This document shows positions 19,001-27,383 of a DNA stretch of 64,000 nucleotides, one piece after another. The DNA lies in contig CAVOYT010000003.1 of NCBI GenBank assembly GCA_963700745.1, positions 62,001 through 126,000 on the forward strand, written 5' to 3'. The notes under the pieces were generated by a model that was not told the origin of the DNA, ran no database searches, and was given only the letters and a program-made list of their open reading frames with translations. Origin of the DNA: UBA10649 sp963700745 (lineage in GTDB: Bacteria; Actinomycetota; Actinomycetes; S36-B12). The position numbers and the translations under genes are program-made. Numbering within the stretch: position 1 is the first letter of the stretch; each line of letters opens with the position of its first letter.

Positions 19001-19576
19001 GTAGTTGCCGGCACCGAGGATGTCACGGAAGTCCGCGGCCGCCGCCAGCGCACGGTCGTAGTTGCCCGCCTGCAGCCACCGGTTGACCTCACCACTGGGG
19101 CAGCCGGTCGTGCCGATGAGCCCGGACCCGTACCGGTCGAGGAGTTCCCGGTCGAAACGTGGCTTGTGGTAGTAGCCCTCGAGACTGGCCAGACTCGAGA
19201 GCCTGAAGAGATTGTGCATCCCGGCCGTGTTCTCGGCCCAGAGAGTCATGTGGGCGTAGTTCTGCTTCCCACGACCGGCCCCAGGGTCCTCGGGGGTGCC
19301 CTCGTCGAAGCCGCCGCCGAAGTCGAAGGGTCGGCGCTCGAACCGGCCCTGCGGGGCGTAGTACCCCTCGAGCCCGATGATCGGATTGAGCCCCCGGTCG
19401 CGGGCTCCCTTGTAGAACTCGAAGGCGCCGTAGAGGTTCCCGTGATCGGTCATCGCGACCGCGGTCATTCCCTGGCGCTCGACCTCGTCGAACAGGTCGG
19501 GCAGCCGAGCCGCGCCGTCGAGCATCGAGTACTCGGTGTGCACGTGCAGGTGCACGAACTGCTCGGCGGGGGGCAC
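16040..19576 (-). CDS. dnaE: DNA polymerase III alpha subunit
   Basis: The replicative polymerase catalytic subunit, 1178 residues in an unbroken frame. An N-terminal PHP domain begins VHLHVHTEYSMLDGAARLPD and keeps the metal-binding His residues; in actinobacterial DnaE1 this domain is the proofreading exonuclease. The palm carries GRGSAAGAMIAYALGITELD and PDIDMDFDERRR with the catalytic Asp residues, followed by a beta-binding/HhH region and a C-terminal OB fold (VGGLVTSVQRKTTKKGSPWA). The start is GTG at 19576. TAGGGT ends 6 bases upstream, suggesting a leaderless transcript. Confidence 0.97.
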   Translation of the reverse strand: MPPAEQFVHLHVHTEYSMLDGAARLPDLFDEVERQGMTAVAMTDHGNLYGAFEFYKGARDRGLNPIIGLEGYYAPQGRFERRPFDFGGGFDEGTPEDPGAGRGKQNYAHMTLWAENTAGMHNLFRLSSLASLEGYYHKPRFDRELLDRYGSGLIGTTGCPSGEVNRWLQAGNYDRALAAAADFRDILGAGNYFCEVMDHGLAIERRFREDLLRIARALDLPLVATNDLHYVHASDADTHDVLLCIGTRTTMDDPKRFRFDARDFYVKSGAEMRQVWAELPEACDNTLLIAERCHVEFNEGANLMPQFPVPAGESEDSWLVKEVELGLQRRYNNAVPDNVRRQAEYEVGVIIQMGFPGYFLVTADLVRHAKESGIRVGPGRGSAAGAMIAYALGITELDPIKHGLLFERFLNPERISMPDIDMDFDERRRSDMIRYATETYGEERVAQIVTYGSIKAKAAIKDSARVLGHPYALGDRITKAMPPAVMGKDVSLSGAFDPKNPRYGEAAEFRALYESDEDAKRVVDTAKGLEGLKRQPGVHAAGVILCREPLLDVLPVWRREQDGAVITQFDMGACESLGLLKMDFLGLRNLTVLDDCLRNIETNRGEVIVLEELGLDDRPTYDLLTRGDTLGVFQLDGGPMRALLRSMQPDNFEDISAVLALYRPGPMGANAHNDYADRKNGRKPVVPIHPELAEPLQEILGDTYGLIVYQEQVMAIAQKLAGYSLGAADLLRRAMGKKKKEILDKEFVPFRDGMRANGYSDGAISTLWEILVPFSDYAFNKAHTAGYGLVSYWTAFLKANYPAEYMAGLLTSVKDDKDKSAVYLNECRKMGIKVLPPDVNDSDFDFTPRGTDIRFGLSAIRNVGGNVVESILVTRRRVGRFADFHDFIAKVDASVCNKRVVESLIKSGAFDSLGHTRKGLVQIHELVVDAAVDIKRAESHGQFDLFGGLEADDDEALVPRGDIPVGEWEKSVLLAHEREMLGLYVSDHPLHGAERVLAQLTDRTIAAVIMDEHADSTVATVGGLVTSVQRKTTKKGSPWAIVTLEDLEGAVDILVFPQTYTAVSTLLVDDCVIIVRARVDRSDDDGVRLIALEVSQPDLTEATSGPVRLSMAASRCIPPLVDRLKEILAGHPGTTEVHLHLTGGAKTTVLRLDDRLRVTPSPALYGDLKALLGPSCLG

Positions 19577-19582
19577 GGACCC

Positions 19583-19588
19583 ACCCTA
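19583..19588 (-). promoter_or_regulatory. candidate leaderless -10 element of dnaE
   Basis: Minus-strand TAGGGT (TAnnnT) followed by exactly 6 bases and the dnaE GTG, with no ribosome-binding site. It has the same spacing as the hisD element at 14334-14339. The gap to the rluD stop is only 37 bases, so dnaE may also receive read-through. Confidence 0.45.
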
Positions 19589-19613
19589 ACTTTCCGGGCC
19601 GACGGCGGCGGCG

Positions 19614-20540
19614 TCACACACCGGAGCGGAGCCGGTTCAATGCCACCCGAAGGTCCTCCGGGTACTCGCTGACGATCTCGATCCGCTCGCCGGTGGTCGG
19701 ATGATCGAAACCCAGCCGCACCGCGTGCAACCACTGCCTCGTCAGCCCCAGTCTCTTGGACAGCCCGGGATCGGCTCCGTAGGTGACGTCGCCCACGCAC
19801 GGATGACGGAGCGCCGCCATGTGCACCCGGATCTGATGGGTGCGCCCAGTCTCCAGGTGCACCTCGAGCAAGGAGGCGTGCGGGAAGGCCTCCAGGGTGT
19901 CGTAGTGGGTCACGCTCGGCTTGCCGCCCGTGACGACCGCCCACTTGTAGTCGTGCTGCGGATGCCGGTCAATCGGCGCATCGACGGTCCCGCTGAGCGG
20001 GTCGCAGTGCCCCTGGACGACCGCGTGATAGGTCTTGTCGACCGTGCGCTCCTTGAACTGCCGCTTCAGGCTGGTGTAGGCGCCTTCGCTCTTTGCCACG
20101 GCCATCACCCCGGAGGTGCCGACGTCAAGGCGGTGGACGACGCCCTGACGCTCCGCGGCCCCGGAGGTGCTGATCCGGTAGCCGGCCGCCTCGAGGCCGC
20201 CGACCACGGTCGGACCGGTCCAACCGGGACTCGGGTGGGCGGCCACGCCCACCGGCTTGTCAACCACGACGACGTCGTCATCGTCGTAGAGCACCCGCAT
20301 CCCGGGCACCGGCTCAGGTGGGCCGGTCGGCTCGACGGCGGGCTCGCGCAGGTCGACCGACAGGAGCGATCCCGGAAGCAGCCGATCCGACTTGACTCCC
20401 GGACGCCCATCGACGAGGACCGCCCCCTCGGCGACGAGTTCCGCAGCGCGCGACCGCGACAGGCCGAGCAGGCGCGTCAGTGCCACGTCAAGCCGCTCAC
20501 CGGCGAGGCCGTCGGGCACGGGGAGCAGGCGCTCCGTCAC
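19614..20540 (-). CDS. rluD: RluA-family 23S rRNA pseudouridine synthase
   Basis: 308 residues: an N-terminal S4 RNA-binding domain (GERLDVALTRLLGLSRSRAA, EGAVLVDGRPGVKSD) followed by the synthase domain with VVVDKPVGVAAHPSPGWTG, GVVHRLDVGTSGVMAVAKS carrying the catalytic Asp in HRLD, and RTHQIRVHMAALRHPCVGD. It modifies uridines in large-subunit rRNA; the exact position is inferred. The GTG at 20540 overlaps the lspA stop (GTGA). The lspA-rluD pairing is widespread. Confidence 0.92.
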   Translation of the reverse strand: MTERLLPVPDGLAGERLDVALTRLLGLSRSRAAELVAEGAVLVDGRPGVKSDRLLPGSLLSVDLREPAVEPTGPPEPVPGMRVLYDDDDVVVVDKPVGVAAHPSPGWTGPTVVGGLEAAGYRISTSGAAERQGVVHRLDVGTSGVMAVAKSEGAYTSLKRQFKERTVDKTYHAVVQGHCDPLSGTVDAPIDRHPQHDYKWAVVTGGKPSVTHYDTLEAFPHASLLEVHLETGRTHQIRVHMAALRHPCVGDVTYGADPGLSKRLGLTRQWLHAVRLGFDHPTTGERIEIVSEYPEDLRVALNRLRSGV

Positions 20541-21103
20541 GAGCGCGGGCCTCCGGCGAAGTCGATCCCGCGAAGGGAGAGCAGCACCATCAGCGCCGCG
20601 GAACCCACGATGGCCATGTCCGCGACGTTGAAGACGGCAAAGTTCGGCAGCTGGATCCAATCCACGACGTAGCCGAGTCCAGGACCCGGCGGTCGCGTGA
20701 TGCGGTCGATCAGGTTGCCGAGCAGGCCGCCCAGCAGGCCGCCCAGGGCGATCGCCCAGCCGACGCTGCCCAGCCGCCGCGCCGAGCGCAGGATGACGAC
20801 CGCGACGATGACCGCGACGATGGAGAAGATCCACGTGTACCCGGCCCCCATGGAGAACGCGGCCCCGGTGTTCTCGGTGTACGTCAGCTTGAGCAAGCCC
20901 CCCAGGAAGACGAACGGCCCCTCGCCGGACTCCATCCGGGGGGCGATCGTGGACACCACCCAGTGCTTGGAGAACTGATCCAGCACGACGACCGCCGCGG
21001 CGACGGACGCCAGGATGATCAGGCTGCGATGGCGCAATTCCGGCGGAACCTCAGGCCGAGATTCCTCCGCCTCGGATTCGGGCAGGTCGGAGGGGGCGGT
21101 CAC
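20537..21103 (-). CDS. lspA: lipoprotein signal peptidase
   Basis: 188-residue aspartic membrane protease that removes signal peptides from diacylglyceryl prolipoproteins. Four membrane helices; LDQFSKHWVV, YTENTGAAFSM, GGLLGNLIDRI with the first catalytic Asp and FAVFNVADMAIV with the second. The N-terminal 25 residues are acidic and cytoplasmic. GTG start at 21103, 21 bases after the traR-like gene. Several lipoproteins in this window (DUF3048, DUF4349 and the small I78 protein) would be its substrates. Confidence 0.96.
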   Translation of the reverse strand: MTAPSDLPESEAEESRPEVPPELRHRSLIILASVAAAVVVLDQFSKHWVVSTIAPRMESGEGPFVFLGGLLKLTYTENTGAAFSMGAGYTWIFSIVAVIVAVVILRSARRLGSVGWAIALGGLLGGLLGNLIDRITRPPGPGLGYVVDWIQLPNFAVFNVADMAIVGSAALMVLLSLRGIDFAGGPRS

Positions 21104-21124
21104 TGGACCAGCCTACTTGCGCCG

Positions 21125-21885
21125 CTAGTAACGCTCCTCGGCCTGCTTGCACACCAGGCAGAGAGTGGCGCGGGGGAAGGCTTGCAGCCGGTGCTTGCCG
21201 ATCGGCTTGCCGCAGTTCTCGCAGATGCCGTAGGTGCCGGTCTCGATCCGGTGCAGGGCGTGCTGCACCTGCTCAACCATGTCGCGGGCGTTGTTGGCCA
21301 GGGACATTTCGTGCTCGCGCTCGAAGGTCTTGCTTCCCGCGTCAGCCTGATCGTCGCCGGCTCCGTCTCCGGAGTCACGAATGAGGTCAGCGAGTCCCTC
21401 CTCAGCGGTCGCGATCTCTTCAAGCAGCCTGACCAGGTCGCCGTTCAGCTCGTCCTCGACGGCGGCGAGCTCCCTCGCCGTCCACGGTGTCTCGTCCTCG
21501 CGCACCACCAGCCGTCTCTTGGCGGGTGCGGCCTTCTTGGCGGGTGCCGGCCTTCTTGGCGGGCGCTGCCTTCTTGGCGACCTTCTTCGCGGGCGCCGCC
21601 TTCTTGGCGGGTGCGGCCTTCTTGGCGACCTTCTTCGCGGGCGCCGCCTTCTTGGCCGGCGCGGCCTTCTTGGCGACCTTCTTCGCGGGCGCCGCCTTCT
21701 TGGCCGGCGCGGCCTTCTTGGCGACCTTCTTCGCGGGCGCCGCCTTCTTGCGGCGCGGCCTTCTTCGCGACCTTCTTCGCGGGCGCCGCCTTCTTCGCGG
21801 GCGCCGCCTTCTTCGCGACCTTCTTCGCGGGCGCCGCCTTCTTGGCCGGGGCCGCCTTCTTCGCGGGCTTCGATGACTTCGCCAT
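21125..21885 (-). CDS. TraR/DksA-type zinc-finger protein with histone-H1-like Lys/Ala/Pro tail; two frame errors
   Basis: The C-terminal part is a DksA/TraR module: a coiled coil (ETPWTARELAAVEDELNG, EHEMSLANNARDMVEQVQHA) and a zinc finger with two Cys-x2-Cys pairs in GICENCGKPIG and LCLVCK. Such proteins bind the RNA polymerase secondary channel. The first about 125 residues are a tail of KKAAPAKKAAPAKKVA units, six copies of a 16-residue (48-base) repeat. The frame breaks twice inside the repeat: a 2-base loss near 21752 and a surplus C near 21547. Repaired length is 253 residues. The ATG at 21885 begins MAKSSKPAKK. The tail resembles eukaryotic H1 and probably binds DNA; that is inference. 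Confidence 0.88.
21576..21885 (-). repeat. 48-bp coding tandem repeat (16 aa unit) in the TraR-like gene
   Basis: The marker GCGACCTTCTTCGC recurs with starts at 21577, 21625, 21673, 21721, 21767 and 21815, i.e. every 48 bases except one 46-base step that marks a 2-base loss. It encodes Lys/Ala/Pro/Val only and includes six units. Its length is likely to vary between strains by slippage. Confidence 0.9.
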
Positions 21886-22036
21886 AGGGTCCCCTGTTCG
21901 TCGCGGCCCGCCGGGACGGGAGCGTGCCTGACCGACACACGTGGTGTCCGGCAGATGCTAAGCCAAGGCGTGTGAGTTCGTGGGGAGCCGCGCCGATATC
22001 CTGACGGCTCGCATCCACCCCAATCTCGGAGGACCC

Positions 22037-25000
22037 ATGTACCGGGCCGTGCCAGCGCAGGTCGACCTGCCGGCCATGGAACACGAGATCCTCGACCTGT
22101 GGGATGACGAGAACGTCTTTGCGGCCTCGGTGGCGCAGAGCCAGGGTCGACCGACCTGGGTGTTCTACGAGGGACCCCCGACGGCGAACGGCACCCCGGG
22201 CACCCACCACGTCGAGGCCCGCGTCTTCAAGGACGTGTTCCCCCGCTACCGCACGATGAAGGGCTACTACGTCCCTCGCCAGGCCGGTTGGGACTGCCAC
22301 GGGCTGCCAGTGGAACTGGCCGTCGAGAAGGAGCTCGGCTTCAGCGGAAAGGGCGACATCGAGCGGTTCGGCGTGGCCGAGTTCAACGCGCGCTGCCGCG
22401 AGTCCGTGCTCCGTCACGTCGACGAGTTCTCCGAGATGACCCGGCGCATGGGCTACTGGGTCGACATGGACGGCGCCTACTGGACCATGGACAAGGACTA
22501 TGTCCAGAGCGTGTGGTGGTCCCTCAAGCAGATCTTCGACAAGGGCCTGCTCGTCCAGGATCACCGGGTCGCTCCCTACTGTCCGCGGTGCGGGACGGGA
22601 CTGTCCGACCACGAGCTAGCCCAGGGCTACGAGACGGTCGTCGACCCGTCCGTCTACGTGCGCTTCCCGATCTCCCCCGACACGGAGCTCAGCGAGCGAT
22701 ACCCCGGCGTGGCGCTGCTCGTCTGGACGACCACCCCATGGACGCTGGTGTCCAACACCGCGGTCGCGGTCAAGCCCGGCGCCACGTATGCCGTCGTCCG
22801 CACCGCAGACGACGAGACTCTCGTGGTCGCCGAGGAGCTGATCGAGAGCCTCTTCGGCGAGGACTCGACGGTGTTGGAAACCATGCCCGGGGCCTCGTTG
22901 GAGCGCCTGCCCTACCAGCGTCCCTTCGACTACGTCGACATCCCAGACGCCCACTACGTCATCCTCGCCGACTACGTCACCACCGACGACGGCTCCGGTC
23001 TCGTGCACCAGGCACCGGCCTTCGGAGCCGATGACCTCGTGACCTGCCGTGCCTACGGCCTTCCGGTCGTGAATCCGGTCCGCCCCGACGGGCACTTCGA
23101 CGACGACGTCCCGGTCGTCGGCGGGATGTTCTTCAAGAAGGCCGACGAGACACTCGTCGACGACCTCGTCCAGCGGGGCCTCATGTTCCGCCACGTGCCG
23201 TACGAGCACGCCTATCCGCATTGCTGGCGTTGCCACACCCCGCTCATCTACTACGCACAGCCGTCCTGGTACATCCGAACCACGGCCATCAAGGACGAGC
23301 TGCTCGAGCAGAACGAGCACACGAATTGGTTTCCCGGAACCATCAAGTGGGGCCGCTACGGCGACTGGCTGACCAACAACGTGGACTGGGCCCTGTCCCG
23401 CAACCGCTACTGGGGCACGCCGTTGCCGATCTGGCGCTGTCCCGAGGGGCACCTCACTGCCGTCGGGTCGCTGGCGGAGTTGAGCGAGCTCTCCGGGCAG
23501 GATGTCACCGAGACCGATCCACACCGACCGTATGTGGACGACATCACGCTCCCGTGCCCGCACTGCGGAGCCGAGGCGCGACGCGTGCCGGAGGTCATCG
23601 ACGGCTGGTACGACTCGGGGGCCATGCCGTTCGCGGCCCTCGGCTACCCGCACCACAACGCGGATGCGTTCGCCGACCAGTACCCGGCCGACTTCATCTG
23701 CGAGGCGATCGACCAGACGCGCGGGTGGTTCTACACCCTCATGGCCGTCGGCACCCTGGTGTTCGGCGAGTCCTCCTACCGCAACGTGGTCTGCCTCGGT
23801 CACATCCTCGACGAGGACGGCCGCAAGATGAGCAAGCACCTGGGCAACATCCTGGCGCCCATCCCCCTCATGAACGATCACGGCGCCGATGCCGTGCGGT
23901 GGTTCATGCTGGCCAGTGGATCGCCGTGGCAGGCCCGCCGGGTCGGCCACGCAGCAATCGCCGATGTCGTCCGCAAGACGCTGCTCACCTACTGGAACAC
24001 CGTCTCGTTCCAGTCGCTCTACGCACGGACCGCCGGCTGGCAGCCCAGCGACGGCGCTCCCCCGCCGAGCGAGCGTCCGGTCATCGACCGCTGGGTTCTG
24101 TCCGAGGCCCAGGCACTGGCGCGCGGCGTCGACGAGGCGCTCGAGTCGTTCGACACCCAGCGGGCCGGGCGGCTGCTCTCCACCTTCGTCGACGATCTGT
24201 CGAACTGGTACGTCCGGCGTTCTCGCCGCCGGTTCTGGGACGGCGACCCGGCCGCGCTCGCCACCCTGCACGAGGCTCTCCGGGTCGTGACCTTGTGCCT
24301 GGCGCCGTTCACCCCATTCATCACCGAACGGGTCTGGCAGGACCTGTTCCGGACCACCGACCCGTCGGCCCCGCTCTCTGTGCACCTGGCGGCCTGGCCC
24401 GAGGTGGATCCGGCCCTCTTGGATCCTCTGCTGGCCGACCAGATGGCCCTGGTCCGTCGCCTGGTCGAGCTCGGGAGGGCCGCCCGCGCCTCGTCCTCGG
24501 TGCGGACCCGGCAGCCCCTTCGACGAGCCCTGATCTCCGCCTCCGGGTGGACGACGCTGCCCGACCCCCTGCGTCAGCAGGTGGCGGAGGAGCTCAACGT
24601 CCAGCTGCTGGAGTCCCTTGCCGATGAGACCGCCGGACTCGTCGACGTCTCGGTCAAGGCGAACTTCCGCGCCCTGGGCCAGCGGTATGCCAAGCAGACT
24701 CCCGTCGTGGCGGCCGCCATCGCCGCCGCCGACCCCGCTGAACTGGTCGCGGCATTGCGCGCCACTGGGACCGCCACGGTCCCCACCGCGGAGCTCGGCG
24801 CGGTCGAGGTGACGGAGGCCGACGTCCTGGTCACCGAGACTCCCCGCGAGGGCTGGGCGGTCGTCACTGAAGGCGGCGAGAGCCTGGCGCTCGACCTGCA
24901 CATCGACGACGAACTGCGGCGGGCGGGATTGGCCCGCGAGATCGTCCGTACGCTTCAGGAGGGCCGCAAGACGGCTGGCCTGGAGGTCTCGGACCGCATC

Positions 25001-25171
25001 CGGGTCTGGTGGTCAACATCCGACGGCGAGCTGCGGCGGGCGCTCGTCGAGCACACGGACCCGATCGCCGCCGAGGTGCTGGCGGTCTCGTTCGATGAAT
25101 CGAGCGCTCCTGCGAGCGCCGTGGACGTCGAGACCGAACTGCCGGTGAGCCTCGCGCTCGCTCGGGCTTAG
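22037..25171 (+). CDS. ileS: isoleucyl-tRNA synthetase
   Basis: 1044 residues, class I synthetase that charges tRNA-Ile and edits valine. The HIGH-type motif is in GPPTANGTPGTHHVEAR and the KMSKS motif in DEDGRKMSKHLGN; the editing domain has LLVWTTTPWTLVSNTA; zinc ligands appear in YCPRCGTGLSD and LPCPHCG. A C-terminal anticodon-binding domain follows. The start is ATG at 22037 with GGAGG 4 bases upstream; an upstream in-frame ATG at 21980 lacks a ribosome site. I looked for a T-box leader in 21886-22036 and saw none of its conserved ACCGCG core. Confidence 0.97.
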   Translation: MYRAVPAQVDLPAMEHEILDLWDDENVFAASVAQSQGRPTWVFYEGPPTANGTPGTHHVEARVFKDVFPRYRTMKGYYVPRQAGWDCHGLPVELAVEKELGFSGKGDIERFGVAEFNARCRESVLRHVDEFSEMTRRMGYWVDMDGAYWTMDKDYVQSVWWSLKQIFDKGLLVQDHRVAPYCPRCGTGLSDHELAQGYETVVDPSVYVRFPISPDTELSERYPGVALLVWTTTPWTLVSNTAVAVKPGATYAVVRTADDETLVVAEELIESLFGEDSTVLETMPGASLERLPYQRPFDYVDIPDAHYVILADYVTTDDGSGLVHQAPAFGADDLVTCRAYGLPVVNPVRPDGHFDDDVPVVGGMFFKKADETLVDDLVQRGLMFRHVPYEHAYPHCWRCHTPLIYYAQPSWYIRTTAIKDELLEQNEHTNWFPGTIKWGRYGDWLTNNVDWALSRNRYWGTPLPIWRCPEGHLTAVGSLAELSELSGQDVTETDPHRPYVDDITLPCPHCGAEARRVPEVIDGWYDSGAMPFAALGYPHHNADAFADQYPADFICEAIDQTRGWFYTLMAVGTLVFGESSYRNVVCLGHILDEDGRKMSKHLGNILAPIPLMNDHGADAVRWFMLASGSPWQARRVGHAAIADVVRKTLLTYWNTVSFQSLYARTAGWQPSDGAPPPSERPVIDRWVLSEAQALARGVDEALESFDTQRAGRLLSTFVDDLSNWYVRRSRRRFWDGDPAALATLHEALRVVTLCLAPFTPFITERVWQDLFRTTDPSAPLSVHLAAWPEVDPALLDPLLADQMALVRRLVELGRAARASSSVRTRQPLRRALISASGWTTLPDPLRQQVAEELNVQLLESLADETAGLVDVSVKANFRALGQRYAKQTPVVAAAIAAADPAELVAALRATGTATVPTAELGAVEVTEADVLVTETPREGWAVVTEGGESLALDLHIDDELRRAGLAREIVRTLQEGRKTAGLEVSDRIRVWWSTSDGELRRALVEHTDPIAAEVLAVSFDESSAPASAVDVETELPVSLALARA

Positions 25172-25638
25172 CCCCGGTCCAGATCGGCGAGCTGCTCGGC
25201 CAGCATCAATCGAACCGAGGCCCGGATCGACTGCGCCTTGGCCTCGGCGTGCCGGACGATCTCGCCGGCCGTGCTCTGGGCGACGGCGAGCACCGACGCC
25301 GCATCGGGGTTGTCGTCGAGGTGCGCCTTCAGCTCCTCCGGGATCTCCGGCTCCGCGGGGATGGGCGCGACGGCCGTCACCCCGGCGCGGACCGATGCCA
25401 ACTGCTGCTCAGCCTCCGCGAGTCGCTGCTCGGCCATGGTCAGCCGGGCCTGGAGCTGATCGCACTGAGTGCGCAGCACGGCCTCGCCGTCGCGTGAGCG
25501 CTGCAGCTCATCGGCGTACTGGGCGACGTCCGCCTCGATGATGTCGAGGAAGGCATCAACCTCGTCCATGTTGTAGCCGGCGCGCATCCGGGTCGTGGAG
25601 AACTGGGTGGCACGCACCTCTGCGGCAGTCAGCGGCAT
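25168..25638 (-). CDS. divIVA: DivIVA/Wag31 polar growth protein
   Basis: 156 residues. The membrane-binding N-terminal domain reads MPLTAAEVRATQFSTTRM and continues GYNMDEVDAFLDIIEADV, typical of DivIVA. A coiled coil (about 40-90), a Pro/Glu-rich linker (PIPAEPEIPEELKAHL) and a second helix follow. In actinomycetes it marks cell poles and directs apical wall growth. It is shorter than mycobacterial Wag31 (about 260 residues). The stop overlaps the convergent ileS stop by four bases. ATG at 25638. Confidence 0.9.
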   Translation of the reverse strand: MPLTAAEVRATQFSTTRMRAGYNMDEVDAFLDIIEADVAQYADELQRSRDGEAVLRTQCDQLQARLTMAEQRLAEAEQQLASVRAGVTAVAPIPAEPEIPEELKAHLDDNPDAASVLAVAQSTAGEIVRHAEAKAQSIRASVRLMLAEQLADLDRG

Positions 25639-25694
25639 CGAAAGTGACCTCTCTTCGCGGATCGGGCTGGGCAGTTCAACTTGTCGGGGGCGGG

Positions 25695-25979
25695 CTAGAG
25701 CAGGAGCGCCAGGTTGATCAGGATCTGCAGTCCGATCAGGAGGATCAAGAACGCCAGGTCGAACTGCACCGTCCCGATCCGGATCGGCGGGATGACCCGA
25801 CGAAGTGCCCTCAGGGGCGGGTCGGTGATCGTGTAGACCGCTTCGGCCAGGAGCAGCAGCACCCCGGTCGGGCGCCAGCTGCGGGCGAAGGCCTGGACCA
25901 GGTCCAGGACGAGCCGCCCGATCATGACCAGCCAGTACAGCCACAGGACCGTCGCCAGCACCTGCCCGACGGCGGTCAT
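25695..25979 (-). CDS. yggT: YggT family membrane protein
   Basis: 94 residues with two hydrophobic spans (about 5-28 and 62-92) flanking TITDPPLRALRRVIPPIRIG, the YggT signature. Usually encoded between sepF and divIVA in actinomycetes, as here; it probably supports the division or osmotic-stress machinery, but the role is not settled. ATG at 25979, 49 bases after sepF. Confidence 0.9.
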   Translation of the reverse strand: MTAVGQVLATVLWLYWLVMIGRLVLDLVQAFARSWRPTGVLLLLAEAVYTITDPPLRALRRVIPPIRIGTVQFDLAFLILLIGLQILINLALLL

Positions 25980-26028
25980 GTAGACACTCCCCTGCTCACG
26001 TCGACGACCGTCGACTCGACTTGCGTGA

Positions 26029-26608
26029 CTAGCTCTGGTTGAAGAACCCGTCCTTGGCGATCTGCGCCCGGGCCTCGTCACCGACGTCCACGTTGACCGG
26101 CGACAGCAGGAACACCTTGTTGGTGATTCGTTCGATGGAACCACGCATGCCGAACACGAGGCCGGCCGCGAAGTCGATGATGCGCTTGGCGTCGGCATCC
26201 TCGAGCTCGGACAGGTTCATGATGACCGGAACGCCTTCGCGGTAGTCCTCGCCGATCCGGCGCGCGTCGTTGTAGCTGCGCGGGTGGATCGTCTCGATCC
26301 GGCTGATGTCGGGGGCGTAGGTGGGCCGTCGGTCCGCCAGGGGCGCCGAGGTCGGTCGGCTCGGTGCCGCCCCGTCACTGCGGAAGGTGCGGACGGCGCG
26401 GGTGTCCGGAATGGGGCGCACGCTGCGACTGGCATAGCGGTCATCGGGACGCTCGTCGTAGCGGTCGTCGTAGCCCCGCGGGTGGCGTCCGCGACTCTCG
26501 GCTGCCCTTGCGGGCGGCCTCGTAGTCGTCGTACTCGTCGTAGGCATCGTCGCCGTGGTCCTCGACGAGACCGAGGTAGACGGCCATCTTGCGCATCGCG
26601 CCAGCCAT
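26029..26608 (-). CDS. sepF: cell division protein SepF, one frame error
   Basis: SepF anchors FtsZ to the membrane and is essential in actinomycetes that lack FtsA. The N-terminal amphipathic helix MAGAMRKMAVYLGLVEDHG binds membrane; a disordered Arg/Asp/Tyr-rich linker follows; the C-terminal domain has IHPRSYNDARRIGEDYREGV, PVIMNLSELEDADAKRIIDF and KVFLLSPVNVDV. The frame shifts once in the linker near 26505 (one surplus base). Repaired length is 192 residues. The ATG at 26608 has AGGAGG upstream. Confidence 0.93.
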
Positions 26609-26658
26609 TGCCTCTCGTCCTCCTGTGTTCGGCGTGTGACGCCATCAATGTATTGACG

Positions 26659-27383
26659 CTACTGCACACGGGGCCGCTGACCGAGTACCGCGCCCCCGAT
26701 CCGCACCTGTGTCGCACCGTGGCGAATCGCCGACTCGAGGTCACCGCTCATGCCGGCGGAGATCCGGTCGGCCTCGGACCAGCGTCCGCGCAACAGATCG
26801 GCGGTCGCCTCGAGACGCGCGAACGCCTCGTCAGGGTCGCCGGGGAACGGGGCCACCCCCATCACTCCGCGAAGTCTCAGCCCCGGCTCCTGGGCCACCA
26901 GTTCAGCCAGCGCCAGCACGCTCGCCGGATCGGCGCCGCCCCGATCCGGCCGTGGCGGCATCGTCCAGCGCCACCTGGACGAGGACCTCGAGGGTTCGGC
27001 CAGCGGCCTGGGCCGAGCGGGCCAACGCGACCGCCACCTCCGGGCGGTCCACCGACTCCACGACATCGGCCCAGCGCGCGACGGATGCCGCCTTGTTGCG
27101 CTGCAGGCGGCCGATCATGTGCCACCGCAGTCCGGAAGCCGCGGATGCACAGGACGCCTTCTTCGCGGCCGCCTCCTGGTCCCGGTTCTCGCCGACGTCC
27201 GTGACGCCGAGCGTGGCGAGGATCTCGACGTCGGTGGCGGGGAAGGTCTTGGTGACGACGACCAGGTCGACGCGGTCCGACCGTCCCGCTGCCAGCCGGG
27301 CCGATTCGATCCGGGCTCGCACGGCTGTCAGGCCCTGCTGGATCTGGTCACGTCGAGCTTCGGCGATCGTCCTGGGCGGTCAT
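26659..27383 (-). CDS. yggS: YggS/PROSC pyridoxal phosphate homeostasis protein, two frame errors
   Basis: A PLP-binding single-domain barrel thought to buffer pyridoxal phosphate. Motifs: RVDLVVVTKTFPATDVEIL with the PLP lysine in VTKTFP, VGENRDQEAAAK, LRWHMIGRLQRNKAA, VLVQVALDD, GVMGVAPF, ISAGMSGDLESAIRHGAT and VRIGGAVLG. Frames change near 27366 (codons 7-8) and near 26947; each needs one base removed. Repaired length is 240 residues. The ATG at 27383 overlaps the pgeF stop (ATGA). Confidence 0.9.

Noticed and set aside
17228..19672. An 814-codon plus-strand open frame opposite dnaE
   Set aside because: It is the antisense shadow of dnaE in high-GC DNA; its translation has no recognisable motif, and the opposite strand encodes a complete polymerase.
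21576..21885. 48-bp repeats as a CRISPR array
   Set aside because: There are no unique spacers; the whole unit repeats and codes for a Lys/Ala/Pro protein tail in frame with a zinc-finger domain.
21886..22036. T-box riboswitch before ileS
   Set aside because: Actinobacterial ileS often has one, but the conserved T-box core and specifier stem could not be found in this leader.
22616..24901. A 761-codon minus-strand open frame opposite ileS
   Set aside because: Antisense shadow of the synthetase; composition typical of such shadows and no start context.
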